Source: an uncultured Amylibacter sp.
GTDB taxonomy: Bacteria; Pseudomonadota; Alphaproteobacteria; Rhodobacterales; Rhodobacteraceae
DNA length: 14,861 nt
Direction: 5' to 3'
Assembly: GCA_938001995.1 (NCBI GenBank)
Contig: CALLAV010000319.1
Coordinates: 1 to 14,861, forward strand
The translations under genes and the position numbers were made by a program. The stretch's first letter is position 1, and each line of letters starts with the position of its first letter. Positions 6,834 to 14,087 of the stretch are shown one piece after another. The notes beneath the pieces are model-generated. The model had not been told where the DNA came from. It worked only from the letters and a program-made list of their open reading frames with translations, and ran no database searches.

Positions 6834-8122
6834 TGGAAACGAAGGATCAAGACGACACTATCCCGTCTTCGGTGACACGGCCTTTGTTCATGGCGGCGAT
6901 CGCCTTGTGTTTGGCGGTTTTTGGGCTGGGTGCTTGGGCTGGACTAGCGCCCTTGGCCACCACCATTCGCGCTAGCGGAACCATAGCATCTGCCGCGCCG
7001 AGTTATGATGTGCAGCACCCTTTTGGCGGGCATATTGCACGGGTGAATGTGGAAGCACAGTCATTGGTATCCGCAGGACAAGTGATGTTCGAATTAGACG
7101 TTACCGTACAATCGAAAAACCTGTCTTTGGTGAAAGGTCATATCGAAAGTCTGCGGGCGGAAAACGGAATTATTCGCAAGGCGCTTGGCCTATCACCGCG
7201 AGAAAGCGAACAAATGCGACCAAGCGCAGAACTTCAGGCACGCTATGACGGAATGCGCTTGCAATTAGAAACCGAAGTTGAGGCGACAGAAGCTTCAGCA
7301 GAGGCGGCGCAGTTGCGTGCAGAGTCGATCAAGGCTGGAATTTCCATACTTGAGCAAAGGGTTGACGCGTTACAACATCGATCCAGCCAAATGACGGCCC
7401 TAGTGAAAAAAGGCGTGCTGGCAAAAGCGCAAACGGAAGGTCAGACCGATCTGTTACTGACTGTACAATCGCAGATTAACACACAGATGTCTGATTTGAT
7501 TCAATTACAGGACCAGGCAAGGCAAGCGAATACAACGGTGCGAAATCTGCACACAAAACATCGTGTGCAGCTGCTCAATCAATTGAAAGCGAATGCTGAA
7601 CGCTTGCCTCAATTGGAACGACAAGTGGTGAACCTGCAATCCGAAATTGACAGCGCCGTTGTTCGGTCTCCCGTGGACGGCGTGGTCGTGCTGCTCGGTT
7701 TTGACACGGAACGTATGTATGCGCCACGGGGCACGACGCTTCTCACTTTGTCCCAGCCGCTGCGTGACCCAAGTGTGAATTTCACTATTCCAACGCAAGC
7801 GATTGACCAGGTTCGTTCGGGCATGGAGGGTGTATTGACGATTCCGGCACTGCCACAACGCAATTTACCTAAAGTCCGCATTCGGCTGGATTCAATCGCA
7901 CCCGATGCGAAAAGGGATCGCGACGGCAATGTGTTGGGCTATCCCGCTAAGGCGCAAATTTACCCCGAAGACATGGACAAGATCATCGCTGCCATGGATG
8001 GAAACCTGCATTTGGCAACTGACATGCCTGTCAGTGTCGCGTTAGAGGGAAGAACCGTCACGTTTGCACAATACCTTTTTGCGCCGTTCATGACGATTTT
8101 CAAAGGGTCATTGCAAGATTAG
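6833..8122 (+). CDS. HlyD-family periplasmic adaptor of the type I secretion system
   Basis: A 429-residue membrane fusion protein that would link the ABC exporter to an outer-membrane TolC-type channel. It has a short cytoplasmic N-terminus, one membrane helix (about 18-40), a first lipoyl half-motif (about 57-95, with HPFGGHIARV), a long alanine-, glutamine- and leucine-rich coiled-coil hairpin (about 100-270), a second lipoyl half (272-305, with VRSPVDGVVVLL) and a C-terminal beta-barrel region including IRLDSIAPDA. Its length is normal for PrtE/HlyD proteins. The ATG at 6833 overlaps the exporter's TGA (TGATG) and is preceded by GAGG, so translation is coupled. An in-frame TTG one codon earlier is unlikely to be the start. 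No TolC-like gene follows; the next gene is convergent and begins 10 bp away. Confidence 0.92.
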   Translation: METKDQDDTIPSSVTRPLFMAAIALCLAVFGLGAWAGLAPLATTIRASGTIASAAPSYDVQHPFGGHIARVNVEAQSLVSAGQVMFELDVTVQSKNLSLVKGHIESLRAENGIIRKALGLSPRESEQMRPSAELQARYDGMRLQLETEVEATEASAEAAQLRAESIKAGISILEQRVDALQHRSSQMTALVKKGVLAKAQTEGQTDLLLTVQSQINTQMSDLIQLQDQARQANTTVRNLHTKHRVQLLNQLKANAERLPQLERQVVNLQSEIDSAVVRSPVDGVVVLLGFDTERMYAPRGTTLLTLSQPLRDPSVNFTIPTQAIDQVRSGMEGVLTIPALPQRNLPKVRIRLDSIAPDAKRDRDGNVLGYPAKAQIYPEDMDKIIAAMDGNLHLATDMPVSVALEGRTVTFAQYLFAPFMTIFKGSLQD

Positions 8123-8132
8123 CAAGGCGGTT

Positions 8133-8915
8133 TTAGCGCCCTTTCCAAACAGGATCGCGCCCTTCGGCAAAGGCTTTGGCCCCTTCTAATTGATCCTCGG
8201 ACGAATAGAGCACATCGACAGACTGCAACTGGCGCTGGGTGATGCGGTTCATGGCGTCTTGGAATTTACTGTCCTCAGCATCGCGCACGATTTCTTTGAT
8301 CGCCGCATAAACCAGCGGCGGCCCACTTTCGAGAAGGCGGGCCATTTCCCATGCTTTGTTCATGAGGTCAGCAGCAGGATGAATTTGGTTCACAAAGCCC
8401 CATCGATGTGCTTCTTCCACATCCAGCCAACGGCCCGTCAGCAGCATTTCCATGGCGACATGATAAGGGATCCGTTTGGGCATCTTCACACTTGCGGCAT
8501 CGGCCACTGTGCCTGAACGGATCTCTGGCAGTGCAAAAGAGGCGTGATCTGCGGCTAAAATGATATCCGCCGACAGCGCCAACTCTAGCCCGCCGCCACA
8601 ACAAATACCGTTCACTGCGGCGATGACGGGTTTGTTCATGCCGCGCAGTTCTTGCAGGCCGCCAAAGCCGCCAACACCGTAGTCGCCGTCGACCTCGTCA
8701 CCATCTGCGGCGGCCTTCAAATCCCATCCAGGGCAGAAAAATTTGTCCCCACCGCCAGTGATGATTGCGACGCGCAGGTCGGGATCATCGCGAAAATCGG
8801 CGAAGACATCTCCCATAATTTTGCTGGTTTCCAGATCAATGGCATTGGCTTTAGGCCGGTCGAGCGTGACCTGCAAAATGCCGCCTTCGCGGTGGGTTTT
8901 TATCGGGTTGGTCAT
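8133..8915 (-). CDS. caiD: CaiD-like crotonobetainyl-CoA hydratase (enoyl-CoA hydratase family)
   Basis: A 260-residue crotonase-fold enzyme that would hydrate an enoyl-CoA to the 3-hydroxyacyl-CoA. From memory of E. coli CaiD (261 residues) the match runs end to end: LDRPKANAID, FRDDPxLRVAIITG, GWDLKAAA, KPVIAAVNG, ASFALPE and the C-terminus FAExRDPVWKGR are shared. Both family catalytic glutamates are present, Glu111 in GGGLELALSAD and Glu131 in FALPE, and the oxyanion-hole segment is intact. It is the last gene of a three-gene operon; its ATG overlaps the stop of the synthetase gene (ATGA), giving translational coupling. The symbol reflects similarity only. A related enoyl-CoA hydratase with another short-chain substrate remains possible, especially as TVADAASVKMPKR differs from the GIVPDSGG stretch of E. 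coli CaiD. Confidence 0.75.
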   Translation of the reverse strand: MTNPIKTHREGGILQVTLDRPKANAIDLETSKIMGDVFADFRDDPDLRVAIITGGGDKFFCPGWDLKAAADGDEVDGDYGVGGFGGLQELRGMNKPVIAAVNGICCGGGLELALSADIILAADHASFALPEIRSGTVADAASVKMPKRIPYHVAMEMLLTGRWLDVEEAHRWGFVNQIHPAADLMNKAWEMARLLESGPPLVYAAIKEIVRDAEDSKFQDAMNRITQRQLQSVDVLYSSEDQLEGAKAFAEGRDPVWKGR

Positions 8916-10936
8916 GGGTCTCTCCGGATGAGTGCGTCAGCTGCGATTGCTTCGTCGGGGGTGCAGATAAGCGGATTAACTTCAACTTCCTCTAACCCGC
9001 CAGCGTTGGCAAGGACGTAGTTTTGGATGGCTTCAATGGCATTTAAAATCGACGGAATGTCCGCAGCGGCTGCGTCACGAAATCCGTTCAAGAGTTTTGC
9101 GGATTTGAGTGATTGAAGCGCCGTTTCCATGTCGGAGCGCGTGGCTGGGATGAGCATGGAAGCGCTGTCGGTCAGCAGTTCGGTCAGCGTACCGCCGGCG
9201 CCAAGTGTGAGGACAAACCCATGGGCGGGGTCTTTGACCACGCCGACCAGCAGTTCGGCGACGCCGCCTATAAGCATTTCTTCGACAAGGAAGGTGTCCG
9301 TTGGCATTGCGTTGGCGGCTTCTTTCACGGCGCATTTGGTTTGCAGGTTTAGGGCAACCGCGCCTGCCTCGGATTTGTGGGCGATGCCTTCGCCTTTCAG
9401 CACGATCGGGAAGCCAATGTTTTCGGCTGCTATTGCAGCATGATCGGGAGAAGTCGCCTGCTTGGAATTTGGAACGCGCAGATCATGTTCGGATAACGCC
9501 TGTTTAGCCACGGCTTCTGCCAAGGTTTGTGGGTTCGATGAATGTGTTGGTAGTAGGATTGGCTGCGACCTTGGGTCTTGGAATTGCGATGCGGCTTCAA
9601 CTGCTTCTATGGCTTCTGACAGGCCAAGGAGCGGCACAACTCCCAGCGCAGTGAGGCGTTGTGCGATGGTTTCGGACAGGTTTTCGGGCAGGGTTGTGAC
9701 CATGGCCACGTTCGCGCCTGTCAGTGCTTTTGCGCTGCCTGCGGCCTCTATCGCGCAGTCCCAGTCCGCGTCAGAACATCGGTCCGCGCGCGGGAAATCT
9801 ACCACCAGCAGTGTCAGTGCAAGATGCGGTTCCATCATGGCGGCCCAAGCGGCTGTCATCGCGTCCGTGTCGCGCCAAATATAGGTGTGATAATCGAGCG
9901 GATTGGCGAGCGCGACCATAGGGCCAAGCGCGTCGCGCAGGTTTGTTTTTTGCGTTGGCGTGAGCGGTGGAAACGTAACCGCATGGCCGACGGCTGTGTC
10001 AGCGGCAAGAGACGCTTCGCCGCCAGAACAGCTGATCGATGCGATGTTTGCGCTGGGCAATGGTCCCGTGAAATGCAGGAGTTTGAGCGTTTCCATAAAC
10101 GTTGGCAGGCTGTTCACACGCGCCATGTTGAGGCGTTTGAGAAGGGCGGTCGCGCCCGCATCACCCCCCGCAACGGAGGCTGTGTGGGAAATCGTGGCGG
10201 CTTGGGCTTGTTCGGATTTCCCGACTTTCAAAGCGACAATCGGTTTGCCCAAACGGGCGGCTTCTGCTGCAAGCCTTTCGTAACTGCGCAGGTCATTGAA
10301 CCCTTCGATGTGCAAACCAAGCGCAGTTATGCGCGGGTCTTGCAAAAGGTGAATTCCGATATCGGCCATGCCCGTTTGCGCCTGGTTTCCCGCACAGGCG
10401 ATGGCGGCGATGGGCAAGGCGCGGGCCTGCATCGTAATGTTGATCGCCATGTTGGAGGATTGCGTGATGATAGCGACGCCACTGTCCACGGGCGTGCCGC
10501 CATGTTGGTCTGGCCACAGGATTGCGCGGTCAAGATAGTTGATCACGCCGTAGCAATTGGGGCCGAGGATCGGCATGTCACCAGCGGCTTTGACGAGTTG
10601 TGCTTGCAGGTCGGTTCCAGTGTCGTCTTCCTGTTCTGATTCGGAAAAGCCAGAGGCGAAACAAATTGCGCCGCCTGCGCCCATTGCGTTTAATTGTTTG
10701 ACGATGTCGAGCGTGATGTGGCGGTTCACACCGATGAAGCAGGCGTCTGGTGGTTCAGGGAGGTCTGCAAGGCTTGCGAAACTTGCGGTCCCCGCGAGTG
10801 GTTTTTGCTTTGGGTGCACAGGATAGATCTTGCCTCGGAATCCCATTTTGATCGCTTGTTCTGCAACCGCTTCACACCAAGCGCCCCCGCCGACGATGGC
10901 GATGGATTTTGGATTGAACAGACGAGATAGGGTCAT
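8912..10936 (-). CDS. NDP-forming acyl-CoA synthetase (acetate-CoA ligase family, fused subunits)
   Basis: A 674-residue single-chain ADP/GDP-forming acyl-CoA synthetase, which makes a CoA thioester through a phosphohistidine, unlike AMP-forming ligases. Domains: an N-terminal CoA-binding Rossmann fold (about 1-130, starting FNPKSIAIVGGG, with ILGPNCYGV at 123-131), two succinyl-CoA-ligase-like domains (about 150-450) with the phosphorylated histidine His251 in SHTASVAGG, then an ATP-grasp domain (about 470-674) with GFPIVLKGEGIAHKSEAG (second histidine His520), LGAGGTLTELL and EVNPL. There is no acetyltransferase domain, so it is not a Pat-type fusion. It lies between the dehydrogenase (6-bp gap) and the hydratase (4-bp overlap). 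The substrate is probably the acid processed by those two enzymes. The usual carnitine-type clusters use CaiC (AMP-forming) or CaiB (CoA-transferase) for this step, so this would be a substitution. Confidence 0.9.
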   Translation of the reverse strand: MTLSRLFNPKSIAIVGGGAWCEAVAEQAIKMGFRGKIYPVHPKQKPLAGTASFASLADLPEPPDACFIGVNRHITLDIVKQLNAMGAGGAICFASGFSESEQEDDTGTDLQAQLVKAAGDMPILGPNCYGVINYLDRAILWPDQHGGTPVDSGVAIITQSSNMAINITMQARALPIAAIACAGNQAQTGMADIGIHLLQDPRITALGLHIEGFNDLRSYERLAAEAARLGKPIVALKVGKSEQAQAATISHTASVAGGDAGATALLKRLNMARVNSLPTFMETLKLLHFTGPLPSANIASISCSGGEASLAADTAVGHAVTFPPLTPTQKTNLRDALGPMVALANPLDYHTYIWRDTDAMTAAWAAMMEPHLALTLLVVDFPRADRCSDADWDCAIEAAGSAKALTGANVAMVTTLPENLSETIAQRLTALGVVPLLGLSEAIEAVEAASQFQDPRSQPILLPTHSSNPQTLAEAVAKQALSEHDLRVPNSKQATSPDHAAIAAENIGFPIVLKGEGIAHKSEAGAVALNLQTKCAVKEAANAMPTDTFLVEEMLIGGVAELLVGVVKDPAHGFVLTLGAGGTLTELLTDSASMLIPATRSDMETALQSLKSAKLLNGFRDAAAADIPSILNAIEAIQNYVLANAGGLEEVEVNPLICTPDEAIAADALIRRDP

Positions 10937-10942
10937 CGAAAC

Positions 10943-12103
10943 TTAAGCACCCAGCGGCCGCAAAAGGTCGCGACTGATGATGTGGCGCTGGATTTCGGAT
11001 GTACCGTCCCAGATGCGTTCGACACGGGCGTCGCGCCAGAACCGTTCCAGCGGGTAGTCGTCCATTAGGCCCATGCCGCCATGGATTTGGATCGCTGTGT
11101 CTGTGACGCGGGCGAGCATTTCACTGGCGTAGAGTTTGGCGCTAGCGATTTCGCGGTTAGCTGGCAGGCCTTTGTCTAGGCGATCCGCGGCCGCGAGGGT
11201 GAGCAGATCAGCGGCGTCGATTTCGGTAATCATATCGGCAATTTGAAAGCTGACCCCTTGGAATTTGCCAATGGGCTGGCCGAACTGTTCCCGTTCGGCG
11301 GAGTAGTTCAGTGCGTAATCGAATACGCGCCGTGCGCGGCCCACGGACATGGCTGCAACGGTGATGCGGGTGGCGTAGAGCCATTCGTTCATCACGGCAA
11401 AACCACCATCCACTTCGCCCAAGACTTGCGCATCTGGCAGGCGGCAATCGTCAAATTCCAAGATCATGTTTTTGTATCCGCGATGGGAAACGGATTTGTA
11501 TCCGTCGCGGATTGTGAACCCAGGTGTGCCGCGATCCACGAGGAATGTGGTGATGCGTTTCTTGGGGCCTTTGGGTGTGTCGTCTTCGCCAGTGGCGATG
11601 AAAACGATGATGAAGTCCGCGTGTTCTGCGCCAGAGATGAAGTGCTTCGTTCCGTTCACAACCCAGTCACCGCCATCCCGCACAGCAGTGCATTTCATGC
11701 CGCGCACGTCTGATCCTGCGCCCGGTTCGGTCATGGCGAGTGCATCCATTCGTTCGCCGCGCATGGCGGGCATGAGATAGCGTTCGCGCTGTTCTGCGTT
11801 ACAGGCCATAAGGATGTTTTGCGGGCGGCCAAAGAAGTGGTTGAGCGCCATGGATCCACGGCCAAGCTCCCGTTCCACGAGGGCAAATTCGGTGTGGTTG
11901 AGGCCTGCACCGCCGACTTCTTCAGGAAAGTTGCAGCCGTAAAAGCCTAAATCGAGCGTTTTGCGTTTGATCTCATCCGCGATTTCTTTTGGCACCTCGC
12001 CCGTGCGTTCGACCAACTCCTCGTGCGGATAGATCTCTTTTTCCACAAAACTGCGGACGGTGGAGACGATCATCTCTTGTTCTTCGGTCAGGCCGTATTG
12101 CAT
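10943..12103 (-). CDS. Acyl-CoA dehydrogenase family flavoprotein
   Basis: A 386-residue FAD-dependent acyl-CoA dehydrogenase, first gene of the operon. N-terminal helical, middle beta and C-terminal helical domains are all present. Flavin- and substrate-site signatures include MTEPGAGSD (124-132), FISGAEHAD, REQFGQPIGKFQ (271-282) and IQIHGGMGLMDDYPLERFWRDAR (338-360). At the site of the usual catalytic glutamate in YEGTSEIQ this protein has Asp366 (IWDGTSEIQR). Its counterpart in carnitine metabolism, E. coli CaiA, also departs from the standard residue there. The start at 12103 has AAAGGA at proper spacing. With the synthetase and the CaiD-like hydratase it would form an activation-desaturation-hydration series; gamma-butyrobetainyl-CoA is the inferred substrate. 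The sequence does not exclude another short or branched acyl-CoA, nor the reverse (reductase) direction. Confidence 0.88.
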   Translation of the reverse strand: MQYGLTEEQEMIVSTVRSFVEKEIYPHEELVERTGEVPKEIADEIKRKTLDLGFYGCNFPEEVGGAGLNHTEFALVERELGRGSMALNHFFGRPQNILMACNAEQRERYLMPAMRGERMDALAMTEPGAGSDVRGMKCTAVRDGGDWVVNGTKHFISGAEHADFIIVFIATGEDDTPKGPKKRITTFLVDRGTPGFTIRDGYKSVSHRGYKNMILEFDDCRLPDAQVLGEVDGGFAVMNEWLYATRITVAAMSVGRARRVFDYALNYSAEREQFGQPIGKFQGVSFQIADMITEIDAADLLTLAAADRLDKGLPANREIASAKLYASEMLARVTDTAIQIHGGMGLMDDYPLERFWRDARVERIWDGTSEIQRHIISRDLLRPLGA

Positions 12104-12114
12104 GTCGGGTTCCT

Positions 12115-12136
12115 TTGCGGTTTGGCCAAAGCGTAA
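12115..12136. promoter_or_regulatory. 22-bp imperfect palindrome between regulator and acyl-CoA operon
   Basis: Arms 12115-12125 and 12126-12136 pair at 9 of 11 positions, around the perfect 10-bp core TTTGGCCAAA (12121-12130). It sits in the 74-bp gap between the divergent dehydrogenase and AraC-type regulator genes and abuts the dehydrogenase ribosome binding site. The position suits an operator for the adjacent regulator, perhaps autoregulatory or repressive because it lies so close to both start codons. No reliable -10/-35 pair was found in the gap. Confidence 0.45.
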
Positions 12137-12177
12137 TTCGCTTGCGTTTTGCTACCTTGCTGAATTATCCGATCATC

Positions 12178-13101
12178 ATGCCGATTTGGAAAAAATCAGA
12201 AGGGCAGACCGTGCGCGTTGGCGTATTGCTGTTCGACCATTTTTCTAACCATTGCCTTGCCAATGCAGTGGAACCTTTGCGCGCGGCCAATGATTTGTCT
12301 GGGGAGGCGTTGTTTGAGTGGGAGTTCTTGTCGCTTGACGGGTCGCCAGTGGTGAGCTCAAGCGGGATGGAAATCGCAACGCACGGTCGATTGTATCAAC
12401 GCTCGGGCGATATGCTGTTTGTGATTCCGAGCTATGGATTTCGGGCCCATTCGGACACGCTGTCTTGGGCGGGATTGCGTATGGCGGCGAAGCGATATGG
12501 CGCGTTGGTTGGGTTTGATACGGGTGCGTGGTTGATGGCGGCTGCGGGCTTGCTGGATAGGCGACGAGCAACGATCCATTGGGAAGAATTGGAAGCCTTT
12601 GGTGAGGCCTTTCCAGAAGTGGATGCCGTGCGAGAGCGGTTCGTTATAGATGGGGATCGGATTACCTGCACGGGAGCAATGGCGGCGTTTGATTTGGTTC
12701 TTGCGTTGATTGCAGACTTGAAAGGCGAGGCGTTGCGTCAAGATGTCAGCACGTTGTTTATGTCCGAGGGGCGCGAAGGTGTTGCGCCTAAAGATCGGCC
12801 TGTGGCGCAAGCTGTTGCGATGATGCAGGCGAACCTTGAAGAACCGCTAACGATTGGCGATTTGGCGCGGCGCGTGGGACTGTCGCACAAGGCGTTAGAG
12901 GCGCGAATGAAGGCAGTTTTGGGGGCAACGCCACGGCAGGTGTATCGGCGGCAGCGGATGGTATTTGCACGCAAACTGGTGTTGGAAACGACGCTAAGTG
13001 TAGCCGAGATTGCAGTGCGGTGTGGGTATCAGGATGCGACGGCGCTGACACGGGCATTTGGAGTAGAGTTTGGGACCAGTCCACGCGCGTTGCGGGGGTA
13101 A
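12178..13101 (+). CDS. GlxA-family AraC-type regulator (GbdR/CdhR-like)
   Basis: A 307-residue transcription regulator with an N-terminal DJ-1/PfpI (class I glutamine amidotransferase-like) ligand domain (about 12-185) and a C-terminal AraC double helix-turn-helix (about 210-307; LTIGDLARRVGLS and LSVAEIAVRCGYQDATALTRAF). The amidotransferase nucleophile is Asp114 (GFDTGAWLM), not cysteine, so this domain should sense rather than catalyse. The same GxDTGxWL pattern occurs in GbdR and CdhR, activators answering to glycine betaine/dimethylglycine and carnitine. It is divergent from the acyl-CoA operon and is its likely regulator. The start is uncertain: the ATG at 12178 has no ribosome binding site, while a GTG at 12211 has AGAAGGG 6 bp upstream and would give an 11-residue shorter protein with the domain intact. 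The open frame reaches further back to 11989 but would run into the divergent gene. Confidence 0.88.
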   Translation: MPIWKKSEGQTVRVGVLLFDHFSNHCLANAVEPLRAANDLSGEALFEWEFLSLDGSPVVSSSGMEIATHGRLYQRSGDMLFVIPSYGFRAHSDTLSWAGLRMAAKRYGALVGFDTGAWLMAAAGLLDRRRATIHWEELEAFGEAFPEVDAVRERFVIDGDRITCTGAMAAFDLVLALIADLKGEALRQDVSTLFMSEGREGVAPKDRPVAQAVAMMQANLEEPLTIGDLARRVGLSHKALEARMKAVLGATPRQVYRRQRMVFARKLVLETTLSVAEIAVRCGYQDATALTRAFGVEFGTSPRALRG

Positions 13102-13109
13102 GTTAGGCC

Positions 13110-14087
13110 TTATTTTCGCATAGACGCCCGTTCTTTGAGCCGCTGTTTCATCGCCTCTTTTCCTTCCGCCGTGCCGTCGTGCCACGAGCCGAACAGGCGG
13201 TCCCATGGCACGTCTAGATTTCCGTAGTTGCACTCAAAGTAACGGTGGTGAATTTGGTGGTGGAACATGCCCAGATTTAGGCGTTTTTTGTTACGGAATA
13301 TCACGCCCTCAAAGCCCGTGTGAGTTGTGATCGCGGATAGGCCATAGAACATCAGGTGAAAGATGACGTGGACAGGGTGGCTCGCGATGGCGAAGTGGGT
13401 CAGCACAGAGCCGAAGTAAAAGACATGTTCAACGGGGTGCATCGACATGCCAGACCACGGGCCGATGTCGGTGTTGCGGTGGTGCAGGGCGTGGAAGCGG
13501 TACATCAGGTTGGTGTGCAGGCCGCGGTGCATCCAGTAGAAATAAAAGCTCTCCCAAACTGGAATGATCGCGAAGATGGCAATGAACCAGATTGGGTTGG
13601 TGTCAAACGTGATGGTGCGAGCATATCCGTTGGCCATAGACCACCAAAACAGGATTTCAAAGGCGGACCAGATGGTGACGCCGCTGCCGATGGTCCAGAT
13701 GATGTTGTCTTTCATCTGGCTTGATAGGGTGAACATGCGGCCATTTCGCGGGAAAGGGCGCGGGTCGTATTTTAGATCGGTGTCCTGCATGGCGTATTTG
13801 TGGAACCACAAATGGAGTGTTCCTGCGAGCAGGGTGACGATGATTGCGTTGCGGACCCAGATGAGGGCGATCCACCAGAGTTGTAGTGTCTCGGTTTGGG
13901 CGAGTGTTGGGCTGGCGAAGAAGTATGCGGCAAAGGCGATTGCGACAATGGTGAGGTTGACGGTGATGAAAAACCAGCTGTCGAAATACCACCGAAACGC
14001 GTCATAGGGTTTGGGCGGCCATTGCCAAAGCGGGGAGACTTGGATCGGGGTCTCGGGCAGGTGGTTCCATTCCTGACGGGCGGTCAT
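13110..14087 (-). CDS. Sterol desaturase/fatty acid hydroxylase family membrane protein (downstream paralogue)
   Basis: A 325-residue integral membrane di-iron oxygenase of the sterol desaturase/fatty acid hydroxylase superfamily. Hydrophobic segments occur near residues 38-60, 70-90, 130-150 and 163-183. The histidine boxes are complete: HRGLH (187-191), HALHH (199-203), HPVEH (217-221) and HHQIHH (276-281). The family hydroxylates or desaturates lipids at the membrane face using O2 and an electron donor; the lipid here is unknown. The start at 14087 overlaps the upstream paralogue's TGA (ATGA), so translation is coupled. The open frame extends 37 codons further but only into that gene. It is convergent with the AraC regulator, ending 8 bp from it, and is closely similar to the next gene over about 176 residues. 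Confidence 0.88.
   Translation of the reverse strand: MTARQEWNHLPETPIQVSPLWQWPPKPYDAFRWYFDSWFFITVNLTIVAIAFAAYFFASPTLAQTETLQLWWIALIWVRNAIIVTLLAGTLHLWFHKYAMQDTDLKYDPRPFPRNGRMFTLSSQMKDNIIWTIGSGVTIWSAFEILFWWSMANGYARTITFDTNPIWFIAIFAIIPVWESFYFYWMHRGLHTNLMYRFHALHHRNTDIGPWSGMSMHPVEHVFYFGSVLTHFAIASHPVHVIFHLMFYGLSAITTHTGFEGVIFRNKKRLNLGMFHHQIHHRYFECNYGNLDVPWDRLFGSWHDGTAEGKEAMKQRLKERASMRK

Noticed and set aside
8123..8142. GGCG-loop-CGCC stem between the convergent adaptor and hydratase genes as a bidirectional terminator
   Set aside because: Only four base pairs with no proper T-run on either strand, and partly inside the hydratase coding end.
9659..10639. 326-codon plus-strand reading frame opposite the acyl-CoA synthetase
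   Set aside because: Its composition is arginine- and cysteine-rich with no domain likeness, whereas the minus strand carries a complete synthetase.
13099..13116. AGGCCT palindrome followed by TTATTTT between the convergent regulator and desaturase genes as a terminator
   Set aside because: The stem is too short to form a loop, and most of the bases belong to the stop codons of the two genes.
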